Shown here piece after piece: positions 41,957 to 49,460 of a DNA stretch of 64,000 nucleotides. Positions within the stretch are counted from its first letter, which is position 1. Each line of letters begins with the position of its first letter. The notes beneath the pieces are model-generated. The model worked only from the letters and a program-made list of their open reading frames with translations, made no database searches and was not told where the DNA came from. Where the stretch lies: positions 1-64,000 of the forward strand of contig CAYUJD010000002.1 in assembly GCA_964444975.1 (NCBI GenBank), written 5' to 3'. The position numbers and the translations under genes were made by a program. The stretch is from VBAS01 sp964444975 (GTDB lineage: Bacteria; Bacteroidota; Bacteroidia; Chitinophagales; Chitinophagaceae).

Positions 41957-42505
41957 ATGAAATGGAAGATTCTTTCCTCCGAATACCTCTTCGACGACCT
42001 TTGGTTTAAGGTGCGGAAAGACATTTGTGAAACGCCCCAAGGTAAAATTGTCAACCCGTATTATGTTTACGAGTTTCCGGAGTGGGCAACGGCCTTTGCA
42101 TTAACGGAAGAAAATAAAGTGATACTGGTGCGCCAGTATCGCCATGCAGTGGGAGAGGAGTGTATTGAGCTGCCGGGCGGCTGCGTGGATGATACTGATA
42201 AAAATGCCGAAGCGGCGATTGCAAGGGAACTGCTGGAAGAAACGGGCTACCTTTTTACTTCCTACGAATACCTGGGAAAAATTTCCGCCAATCCATCCAC
42301 CAACGCAAATTGGATGAATATGTTCCTGGCAAGAGGAGGAAAAAAAGTGAGTGAGCAGGCGCTTGACGGCAACGAGGAAATAACAGTGGAGCTTTATACA
42401 ACAGATGAAGTGAAACAACTGCTTAAGGAAAACAAAATAATACAGGCCATGCACGTCACTTGCATACTGTATGCGTTTGTTAAACTTGGGATTATTGATT
42501 ATTGA
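41957..42505 (+). CDS. Nudix hydrolase, ADP-ribose pyrophosphatase-like
   Basis: A 182-aa protein from the ATG at 41957; an upstream TTG at 41906 lies in repeat DNA. The fold and context motifs (VRQYRHAVGEECIELPGG, then RELLEETGY) are those of ADP-sugar pyrophosphatases. Aligning the Nudix box (Gx5Ex7REUxEExGU) on RELLEETG puts Lys where the first conserved Glu is expected (DTDKNAEAAIARE). The catalytic REUxEE core is intact, so activity is still likely. Substrate not determined. Confidence 0.88.
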   Translation: MKWKILSSEYLFDDLWFKVRKDICETPQGKIVNPYYVYEFPEWATAFALTEENKVILVRQYRHAVGEECIELPGGCVDDTDKNAEAAIARELLEETGYLFTSYEYLGKISANPSTNANWMNMFLARGGKKVSEQALDGNEEITVELYTTDEVKQLLKENKIIQAMHVTCILYAFVKLGIIDY

Positions 42506-42518
42506 CGCCTTGACACAT

Positions 42519-43832
42519 TCATTCAGTCACAAATTTCCTGGCCGGAACATTTACTTCTCCGATAAGAAACACACTGCCACAAATAATTACCAGGTCATCT
42601 TTGTGTGCTTTTGATATTGCGGAATTCAGCGCTGCATTAACCTCGCGGTAAATTTCGCCTTTTAATCCTGCATCCACGGCTTTCTGCATTAATACTTCCG
42701 CAGGCAGGGCACGGGGAATCTGTGCCTGTGTAAAATAATAATGAGCGGTATGAGGAAGCAACCGGAGTATCGTATCAATTTCTTTGTCCTTTACCATCCC
42801 GATAATGATATGCAGCTCATGATAATCGGTCAGTTCAATTTGCTGTACTATCTGTCGCATACCGTCTTCATTATGCCCCACATCAAATACGATCGCCGGG
42901 TGCTCCCGTATTATTTCCCAGCGGCCGTGAAGCCCGGTGAGCTTTTTTACTTTTCGCAAGGCGACTTGAATGTTGTTTTCAGTTATACCGACCCCTTTTT
43001 CTTTCAAAACCGAACAGGCTTCCAGCACACTCAGCAGATTTTTTACCTGGTAAATACCGGGCAAGTCGAGCAGGTATTTTTTATGATCGGGTTTACCCGC
43101 TTCCGCCACTTCCACTTCAAGTTCATGATTTTTCCAGCCCCATGCGGCGATACTTCTTTTTTGAAAGGCAAAATGCAGCTGTGCCTTTCTTTCTCCCGCT
43201 GTTTTTTCAAATACAGGCTTGGTTTCGGGCAGTGTTTCGCCAATTACAACCGGCACGCCGGGTTTGATGATACCGGCTTTCTCTGCGGCAATTTTTTCCA
43301 GCGAATCACCCAGTATGTTCATGTGATCCCAGCCGATATTGGTGATGATGGAAAGTTCAGGAATAATAATATTGGTGCTGTCGAGCCTGCCGCCGAGGCC
43401 CACTTCAACAAAGGCGATGTCAACTTTTTGTTGGGCAAAATATTCAAAGGCCATCGCCACAGTGATTTCAAAAAAACTGGGCCTGATTTCGTCCATCAGC
43501 GGCTTTATTTTTTCAGTAAAGCTGACTACGAAATCTTTGTCCACCATGTCGCCGTTCACACGAATTCTTTCCCTGAAATCTTTCAGGTGCGGCGATGTGT
43601 AGAGCCCTGTTTTATAGCCTGCTGTTTGCAGAATGGCGGCAAGCATGTGACTTACCGAGCCTTTGCCATTAGTGCCCCCAATGTGAATGCTTTTAAATTT
43701 TTTCTGGGGATTTTGAAGAAAATCACAAAGCGTAATCGTATTGGTAAGGTCTTTTTTAAAAGCAGCCAGCCCGATATGGCTGTACATAGGCAGTTTGGAA
43801 AAAAGATATGCGATGGTTTGCCCGTAAGTCAT
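42519..43832 (-). CDS. folC: FolC, folylpolyglutamate synthase/dihydrofolate synthase
   Basis: A 437-aa Mur-ligase-like enzyme that adds glutamate to dihydropteroate and to folates. Seen: P-loop IGGTNGKGSVSHMLA (near residues 51-65), omega loop SPHLKDFRERIRVNG (near 80-94), and GLGGRLDSTN (near 145-154). The Mur-C-like domain includes FDVGHNEDGM. Its ATG overlaps the stop of the upstream macro-domain gene by 4 bp, so the two are translationally coupled. Confidence 0.95.
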   Translation of the reverse strand: MTYGQTIAYLFSKLPMYSHIGLAAFKKDLTNTITLCDFLQNPQKKFKSIHIGGTNGKGSVSHMLAAILQTAGYKTGLYTSPHLKDFRERIRVNGDMVDKDFVVSFTEKIKPLMDEIRPSFFEITVAMAFEYFAQQKVDIAFVEVGLGGRLDSTNIIIPELSIITNIGWDHMNILGDSLEKIAAEKAGIIKPGVPVVIGETLPETKPVFEKTAGERKAQLHFAFQKRSIAAWGWKNHELEVEVAEAGKPDHKKYLLDLPGIYQVKNLLSVLEACSVLKEKGVGITENNIQVALRKVKKLTGLHGRWEIIREHPAIVFDVGHNEDGMRQIVQQIELTDYHELHIIIGMVKDKEIDTILRLLPHTAHYYFTQAQIPRALPAEVLMQKAVDAGLKGEIYREVNAALNSAISKAHKDDLVIICGSVFLIGEVNVPARKFVTE

Positions 43833-44377
43833 GATTGTGGTGAGGCACTTGATTTAAGTAAGCTCTCGTAAAGAAGGTAATTCTCCTCATCAAAGCAAAT
43901 AAAAATTACTTTGCTGACGGAGGAATTTTTTTCCAGGAAATCAGAAACGGTATTTACGGCAACTTCCGCCGCTTCTTTTTTCGGATAACCGTACACACCA
44001 GTGCTGATGTTGGGAAAAGCAATTGAGGTAAGTTTGTTATCAGCAGCAAGCTGCAAACTGTTTTTATAACAAGAGGCCAATATTTCCGCTTCCTTGTTTT
44101 CTCCACCCTGCCAAACCGGGCCTACGGTGTGAATCACAAATTTTGCAGGCAGGTTTCCCGCGGTTGTAATCACCGCTTCGCCGGGTGGGCAGCCCCCTTG
44201 CCGGGCAACGATCTGTTTACACTCTTCCAGGATAGCCGGCCCGCCGGCACGATGAATGGCCCCGTCCACACCGCCGCCACCCATCAGCGATGAATTGGCA
44301 GCGTTCACAATGGCGTCAACATTCTGTCTCGTGATGTCGCCTTTTACCAGCCATATTCTTGCCATCAACTCTTGCAT
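43829..44377 (-). CDS. Macro-domain O-acetyl-ADP-ribose deacetylase
   Basis: A 182-aa single macro domain. It has VKGDITRQNVDAIVNAANSSLMGGGGVDGAIHRAGG, with the catalytic-loop Asn and Asp, and PNISTGVYGYPKKEAA, the standard signature of YmdB-like enzymes that hydrolyse O-acetyl-ADP-ribose or remove mono-ADP-ribose. Start: ATG at 44377 or, 12 bp on, 44365; a TTG at 44386 is less likely. Coupled to folC by a 4-bp overlap; the functional reason is unknown. Confidence 0.92.
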   Translation of the reverse strand: MQELMARIWLVKGDITRQNVDAIVNAANSSLMGGGGVDGAIHRAGGPAILEECKQIVARQGGCPPGEAVITTAGNLPAKFVIHTVGPVWQGGENKEAEILASCYKNSLQLAADNKLTSIAFPNISTGVYGYPKKEAAEVAVNTVSDFLEKNSSVSKVIFICFDEENYLLYESLLKSSASPQS

Positions 44378-44473
44378 TGCCGGCAAAAATACTACTACGC
44401 TTTTTTGTTTTGAAGATAACAGGGTTTTATTTAGCGGAAAATCAAATTAACCCGCCCGTTAATGGCGTTTTAT

Positions 44474-44505
44474 AAAAAAAGCCACCCGGTTTTGCGGATG
44501 GCCTT
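44474..44505 (-). terminator. Rho-independent terminator of the TonB-like gene
   Basis: On the minus strand: GGCCATCC-GCAAAA-CCGGGTGGC with one mismatch, then seven T. It lies 20-50 bp after the stop at 44526. Confidence 0.75.
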
Positions 44506-44525
44506 TGTAAAATGATTTATTAAAA

Positions 44526-45404
44526 CTATCCTCCTGTTCTTATATTAAACTCATACACTACTACAGATTCGTCACCGGTTTTATTAAACCGGTTTCTCCG
44601 CAGCCAATCCCGGATGATTTCTTTTGCCTGGTTGTCGCTCATCAGCGAACCCCTGATTGTTCTTACCAGGGTGCCAATGCCATCACCCGATACTTTTATT
44701 TCAGCTTCCACTCTCCCGGAAATGTTTTCTCCTGCATCCAGTTTACCGGAAGTGATTACAATTCTGTTACCGCTTACCTTGCGGGGCCCGGTGCCTGTAC
44801 CGGTGCCGGTACCATTGCCGCCACCCGTACCACCGCCAGAGCCACCGCCATTACCCGGGCCGTTTCCTACACCAGTGCCGGTACCGTTTCCGCCGGCAAT
44901 ATCATAGTTGTCGGCTGTGCCTCCACCCGTACCTGAGCCGGTTAAAGTTTTACCCACTACTGCTTTGGGCTTTTGTGGCGCCGGTGTAGTTATAGGTTTA
45001 GGAGTTGTTTTTACCACTGATGTATTGGGGTTTACCTTTGTAGCTTCAGGTTTTGGCTTTACAGGCTTTATTGCAGGAGCACTGGTTTCGTCTTTCTCAT
45101 TTGTTTCAAAATCCTTTGAGTCATCCAATGTGCCGGGCTGGGGCGGAGAGTATGCGGTGCCTTTATTGCCGCTTGCTTTTACAGTGTTGCCGCCGCCACC
45201 GCCGCCACCGGCCCTGGTGTCTTCAGGCTGCTCCATCTCAATTTCTATGTAGGCTTCCTGCGGGGGAAATTCAATCTTTGGCAATGGCCATTTTAAAAAA
45301 ATGAATGCGAGAATCATGGCTGCGGCCACACCGGCAGTAACCAATGATGCCTGTTTGTTTTTTTCCCGTTCAAATGCGTGCAACATGATGGTATGGTAAT
45401 TCAT
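44526..45404 (-). CDS. TonB-like energy transducer with Gly/Thr-rich linker
   Basis: A 292-aa protein when begun at the ATG at 45404 (the ATG at 45386 is equally possible; an upstream frame to 45473 is not convincing). A short cytosolic tail precedes one membrane segment (SLVTAGVAAAMILAFIFLKWPLP), then a long periplasmic linker with Pro/Lys-rich repeats and an extreme Gly/Thr/Asn run (GTGTGVGNGPGNGGGSGGG...). The C-terminal domain (about 205-292) is a TonB_C-like fold without the usual YP motif. The role in energising an outer-membrane receptor is inferred; the distant receptor at 49461 is one candidate partner. Confidence 0.75.
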   Translation of the reverse strand: MNYHTIMLHAFEREKNKQASLVTAGVAAAMILAFIFLKWPLPKIEFPPQEAYIEIEMEQPEDTRAGGGGGGGNTVKASGNKGTAYSPPQPGTLDDSKDFETNEKDETSAPAIKPVKPKPEATKVNPNTSVVKTTPKPITTPAPQKPKAVVGKTLTGSGTGGGTADNYDIAGGNGTGTGVGNGPGNGGGSGGGTGGGNGTGTGTGTGPRKVSGNRIVITSGKLDAGENISGRVEAEIKVSGDGIGTLVRTIRGSLMSDNQAKEIIRDWLRRNRFNKTGDESVVVYEFNIRTGG

Positions 45405-45621
45405 ACAAATGTAACCAGGTGAGGTTTTGGGTTCAAGCGATTGTTTTTCACACCTGTTGATTAAACGTGGCAAAGCCCGTGCAACTTGCCCGAAGCAGGC
45501 AACAGGAAATGTTAATTTTTATCTGGCACTGAATAAATGAAGCAGGTATTGCTTTTAAACCTGCATCAGCGGTTTTAAAAAGGAGATTCATCAAACAATA
45601 AAATGCAAACCGTTTTTTTAC

Positions 45622-46119
45622 TTACTGAATTATCCTGTACACATGCGAAGAAGCAGCACCGGTTTTTAAAATAAGTTTCCGATTGTGGAATTCGTATTCT
45701 ATTTCTTTACCTGAAAGTGCATTGAGATAGTTTCTTGCAAACTTTTTAATCTTACATTCGTTTTCTTCTGAGCTGATTTTTCCGAACAGTATTTTATTTT
45801 CCTTTAGCTCAAATGTTCCCTTCATGCTGTTACATCCTGTATGACCCGAAAGTGTCATTTTCAACATATTTAATTCCATGTAAGGTGTGCCAAACGGGAA
45901 ATCATTTGTAACAATCGCTTTGCCATCGAGGCTGTCCAGCGCCCAGAAATGATGCAAGGTGTCAGCCGGCATTGGTTGTATAGCCGGCACGGAAATACTG
46001 TCAGGATTTGCCGGGCTGATGTTTTCAGTTTGCGTGGCTGTGACCGGGGTTTCGTCGGTAGAGGCAGAATTGCAGGCTGCAAAATACAGACAACAGAGTA
46101 TTATAAAACCTTTTTTCAT
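45622..46119 (-). CDS. META-domain lipoprotein
   Basis: A 165-aa lipoprotein (signal with lipobox FAAC, Cys16). After a Thr/Pro-rich spacer, a META/HslJ-like domain runs from about residue 58 to 165: WALDSLDGKAIV...PYMELNMLKMTLSGHTGCNSMKGTFEL...ENECKIKKFARNYLNAL, with the typical HTGCNSMKG motif. HslJ in E. coli is linked to heat shock and novobiocin resistance; the biochemical role is not known. Single gene. Confidence 0.88.
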   Translation of the reverse strand: MKKGFIILCCLYFAACNSASTDETPVTATQTENISPANPDSISVPAIQPMPADTLHHFWALDSLDGKAIVTNDFPFGTPYMELNMLKMTLSGHTGCNSMKGTFELKENKILFGKISSEENECKIKKFARNYLNALSGKEIEYEFHNRKLILKTGAASSHVYRIIQ

Positions 46120-46169
46120 GCAATACTATTTTGGATTTTATTAGTTCAATAATTATTCATACCCGGTGT

Positions 46170-47282
46170 TTAAATACCTGTCAGAAACTGGCTCCGGATA
46201 TAATCCACCACGCTTACCAGGTTTTTGGTTTCCTCAAATACTTTCAGTTGCCTGTCGGCGCCGGTACCCTGCTCCAGTATTTTATGAATATAGGCAAGCC
46301 GGTGGCGGCTACCCAGGTGATCCAGCACGGGGTCAACAAAATCTATAAGCTCATACAGCAATGCACGGGTATTCACTTCTTCTTCCTTGCCAAAATCAAT
46401 CAGCCGGCCATCAATACCATACCGGCTGGCCCGCCATTTATTTTCATTGATGAGTGCACGGGAATACTGGATAAAGTTCAGGTTCTTGCTGCGCAACTGG
46501 TAAATGCGGGCACATACGGCCTGGAACAGTGAGGCCAGGGTTATAGTGTCATCAACCGTAAGAGGGATATCGCAAATACGAAACTCCACCGTATTAAAAA
46601 ACGGGTGCACCCGCAGATCCCACCAGATTTTTTTAGCATTGTCAATACAGTTGGTTTTTACCAGCAGCTTCACAAAGTTTTCATAGGCTTCAATGCTTTC
46701 AAATGCCTCCGGTATGCCTGTGCGGGGAAATTTATCAAACACTTTGGTGCGAAAAGATTTATATCCGGTGAGCCGGCCTTCCCAAAACGGCGAATTGGTG
46801 CTGAGTGCATAAATATGAGGCAGAAAATACCGGGTGCTGTTGGCGATATGGTTGGCCATTTCACGGCTTTCCATGCCCACATGTACATGGAGGCCGAAAA
46901 TGAGATTGCTTCGGGCGGCCTCCTGAAGTTCATTTACCAGTTCGTTGTACCGGGCATGGTCGGTTATCAGTTGGCTTTCCCAATGGCTGAAAGGGTGCGT
47001 GCCGGCGGCGCCCATGGCAAAGCCAAGATTACCGGCAATTTCTGCAATCGTTTTGCGAAGCGTTGCAACATCCTGCCATGCTTCATCAATATCGGCACAA
47101 ATGTCGGTACCCACTTCCACCACGGCCTGGTGCATTTCAGCTTTTACTTTATCCTTTATTACTTTTTGCCCTTCGTGCACTATTTTTTGCTCATGGCTTT
47201 TCAGTTCCCTTGTTTCGGGGTCCAGCACCATGTATTCTTCTTCCACACCGAGGGTAAAAGTTTTATAATTGAGTGTGGCCAT
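46170..47282 (-). CDS. Carboxylate-amine ligase (GCS2/YbdK family)
   Basis: A 370-aa protein of the glutamate-cysteine ligase 2 family. Conserved: TLGVEEEYMVLDP (residues 11-23), VEVGTDICADIDEA (near 56-69) and LHVHVGMESREMA (near 133-145), the metal and ATP region. E. coli YbdK has weak glutamate-cysteine ligase activity; the true substrate is unknown. It is followed upstream on the same strand by an ATP-grasp gene (109 bp gap), resembling the GshA/GshB pairing, with a divergent esterase beyond. Confidence 0.92.
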   Translation of the reverse strand: MATLNYKTFTLGVEEEYMVLDPETRELKSHEQKIVHEGQKVIKDKVKAEMHQAVVEVGTDICADIDEAWQDVATLRKTIAEIAGNLGFAMGAAGTHPFSHWESQLITDHARYNELVNELQEAARSNLIFGLHVHVGMESREMANHIANSTRYFLPHIYALSTNSPFWEGRLTGYKSFRTKVFDKFPRTGIPEAFESIEAYENFVKLLVKTNCIDNAKKIWWDLRVHPFFNTVEFRICDIPLTVDDTITLASLFQAVCARIYQLRSKNLNFIQYSRALINENKWRASRYGIDGRLIDFGKEEEVNTRALLYELIDFVDPVLDHLGSRHRLAYIHKILEQGTGADRQLKVFEETKNLVSVVDYIRSQFLTGI

Positions 47283-47391
47283 AGCAAGATTTTTGATACC
47301 TGGCCCGGTAATTACCGGGCTCAGACCTTGGATTTTTCAGCCATTCAGTTTTTTCTTATTAGTTCTTTGGTCTAAAATCATCATTCTGTAA

Positions 47392-48345
47392 TTAAGTAAG
47401 TGCTTGCTTATTTGCACTTCTTGTCAGATATTCACCCCAGGTAAGATTATCCTGACCGTCTTTATGATTCATGGCCCTTTCAATGGCATAGTTGGCCGCG
47501 GTTTCCACCACCCAGGCAAAATTGTCTTCTCCCACACTGGTACGTTCTGCATCGGGGGCGGGATTGCAGAAATCAATGGCATATGGTATTCCGTTGCGAA
47601 CAGCCAGTTCCACTGTATTGAAATCATAACCGAGGTAGGTGCAGATGCGAAGAACGATTTCTTCCATTTGTTTCAGTCGTTCCTGTGAAGGTAGGAAGTC
47701 GGCTACATAACGCAGGTGATGCGGATTTCGGGGTTCATAAGGCATAACGTGCACATATTTTCTGCCGATGCAGTAACAGCGGTAATATTCTTCAAAAACG
47801 ATTTCTTCCTGCAGCAGCATTACCAGCTGGCCGGTTTCACTGTGCTTTTCAAAAAACTCATCCTGGTTTCTTATTTTATACACATGTTTCCATCCGCCAC
47901 CGGCAAATGGTTTCATGTAAGCAGGGAAACCCACATTTTTAAAAATCGTTTCCCAGTCGAGCGGGTAAGCCAGGTTACTGAACGAATCGCCGGCTGTGTC
48001 ATCGGGAAGTTTGTACGATGGCAGAATGGATGTTTTGGGTACAGGCACCCCCACTTTTGTCATCAGGCAGTTGTTGAAATATTTGTCATCGGCGCTCCAC
48101 CAGAAAGGATTATTGATTACCGCTGTGCCCGTCAGCGCTTCGTTTTTCAGCCAGGTGCGGTAAAAAGGCACATCCTGCGAAATGCGATCAATGATGACAG
48201 CATAACCGGTGGGTTCACCTTGCAGGGCTTTATCAATCCTCACCGGCTCGGCTATGATGCCCTGAACATTTTTACTGTTTACCCTTTCAACAAAGGCGGA
48301 AGGAAAGCTTCTTTCCTTGCCATGCAGTATCCCGATTTTTTTCAT
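47392..48345 (-). CDS. ATP-grasp domain protein (RimK/glutathione-synthase-like)
   Basis: A 317-aa protein from the ATG at 48345 (MKKIGILHGKERSFP); a longer frame to 48399 is less likely. ATP-grasp features: a YMKPFAGGGWKHVYK loop near residue 155, LQEEIVFEEYYRCYCIGRKYVHVMPYEP (hinge and metal region) and YAIDFCNPAPDAERTS near 270. Such enzymes form amide bonds between a carboxylate and an amine. The pair with the GCS2-like gene suggests a two-step synthesis of a small peptide or amide; the product is unknown. Confidence 0.82.
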   Translation of the reverse strand: MKKIGILHGKERSFPSAFVERVNSKNVQGIIAEPVRIDKALQGEPTGYAVIIDRISQDVPFYRTWLKNEALTGTAVINNPFWWSADDKYFNNCLMTKVGVPVPKTSILPSYKLPDDTAGDSFSNLAYPLDWETIFKNVGFPAYMKPFAGGGWKHVYKIRNQDEFFEKHSETGQLVMLLQEEIVFEEYYRCYCIGRKYVHVMPYEPRNPHHLRYVADFLPSQERLKQMEEIVLRICTYLGYDFNTVELAVRNGIPYAIDFCNPAPDAERTSVGEDNFAWVVETAANYAIERAMNHKDGQDNLTWGEYLTRSANKQALT

Positions 48346-48482
48346 ACAGGTAAAGTTTGAGTTAGAAAAATGGTGTACCAGTGAACATAGTGTAATCAAA
48401 TGTATTTTTTACCGGGATAATAAACAAATAAGAGAGTAACAGATTTAAAAGTTTTATCTAAGTATCTTTTTTATTTAATTCT

Positions 48483-48490
48483 TACTTTTG
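48483..48490 (+). promoter_or_regulatory. Candidate -7 element of the esterase gene
   Basis: TACTTTTG fits TAnnTTTG. Its position would put the transcript start almost on the ATG at 48497, so either the mRNA is nearly leaderless or translation starts at the next ATG (48527). Confidence 0.4.
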
Positions 48491-48496
48491 CCGCTT

Positions 48497-49309
48497 ATGC
48501 AGATTCGGGAAGTACCCCATGTAAAAATGGAAGAAATCACTATCCCATCACAGTATCTCGAAAGGGGAGTAAGAATAGACTTTTATATTCCGGCCGGCAA
48601 GGGCACACAGGAGGGCATGAATCTTTTGCTGATTAACGATGGCCAGGACCTTCCTAAATTTCATTTTCATCATATGCTGAATGAGCTGCAGGACAGCAGA
48701 CAGATAGTGCCATTGTTTTGTGCCGGTATTCATTGCGGCGCCGAACGGAAAATGGAATATGGTACTGCAGCTATGAAAGATTACAAAGGCCGGGGAGCAA
48801 AAGCATTGTTCTATAAGCAATTTGTGATAGATGAATTGTTGTCATTCATAAAAGAAAATTATCCCTTTCCTTTTAAAGAAACAGCCTATGCCGGATTTTC
48901 ACTGGGCGGGTTAGCTGCCTTTGATACGGTGTGGCATCACCCTGAAATATTTTCCAAAGCCGGCGTGTTTTCCGGTTCATTATGGTGGCGGCTTAAGGAT
49001 TTGAATAAGGGTTATAATGAAGCCACCGACCGCATCATTCACAAGCTGGTAAGGGAATCAGTGTACAAGCCCGGGTTGAAATTTTATTTCACCACCGGCT
49101 CACTTGACGAAAAGATAGACAGGAATAAAAACGGAATAATTGATTCAATTGACGATACGCTTGGCCTCATTGAGGAACTTGAAAAGAAGGGCTACACAAA
49201 CGGGAAGGATATCCATTACGTTAATTATGAAAACGGCCGCCATGATGTGTACACATGGGGCAAGGCGATGCCGGAATTTTTGAAATGGGGGTGGGGCAGG
49301 AGTCAATAG
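48497..49309 (+). CDS. Alpha/beta-hydrolase esterase (Fes/esterase D-like)
   Basis: A 270-aa cytosolic protein (no signal peptide). The nucleophile Ser lies in AGFSLGGLAAF near residue 135, with a C-terminal His in YENGRHDVYTWG. It belongs to the putative esterase family (enterochelin esterase or S-formylglutathione hydrolase-like). Odd: residues about 207-219 (DRNKNGIIDSIDD) match an EF-hand-type calcium loop. It is divergent from the ATP-grasp gene, with 151 bp between the starts. Start choice 48497 or 48527. The stop TAG is inside a 7-bp array. Confidence 0.85.
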   Translation: MQIREVPHVKMEEITIPSQYLERGVRIDFYIPAGKGTQEGMNLLLINDGQDLPKFHFHHMLNELQDSRQIVPLFCAGIHCGAERKMEYGTAAMKDYKGRGAKALFYKQFVIDELLSFIKENYPFPFKETAYAGFSLGGLAAFDTVWHHPEIFSKAGVFSGSLWWRLKDLNKGYNEATDRIIHKLVRESVYKPGLKFYFTTGSLDEKIDRNKNGIIDSIDDTLGLIEELEKKGYTNGKDIHYVNYENGRHDVYTWGKAMPEFLKWGWGRSQ

Positions 49310-49321
49310 TCGTGAATCAAT
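49301..49321. repeat. Three 7-bp units (AGTCAAT) across the esterase stop
   Basis: AGTCAAT, AGTCGTG, AATCAAT. The last two codons and the stop of the esterase lie inside it. Confidence 0.6.
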
Positions 49322-49413
49322 AGGGGGGCAGCTGGTAATTATGGATAACTTTAATGGTCGTTGACAGATGCCAGCATACACAGGCAGGAAAGGAAAAAAA
49401 AGTTATTGCAAAT

Positions 49414-49443
49414 AAAAATCCCCTGAAAAATCAGGGGATTTTT
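49414..49443. terminator. Bidirectional Rho-independent terminator
   Basis: Perfect 13-bp stem AAAAATCCCCTGA / TCAGGGGATTTTT with an AAAA loop, between the convergent esterase and TonB-receptor genes; T runs on both strands serve both. Confidence 0.9.
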
Positions 49444-49460
49444 ATTTCGTTATTTGCCTC

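Noticed and set aside
42741..43871. 376-codon open frame antisense to folC
   Set aside because: folC is unmistakable on the other strand; the antisense product is rich in His, Phe and Cys and has no recognisable domain.
45552..45583. Terminator after the META lipoprotein gene
   Set aside because: The TTTTAAACC/GGTTTTAAAA arms pair with a bulge and no T run follows on the expected strand.
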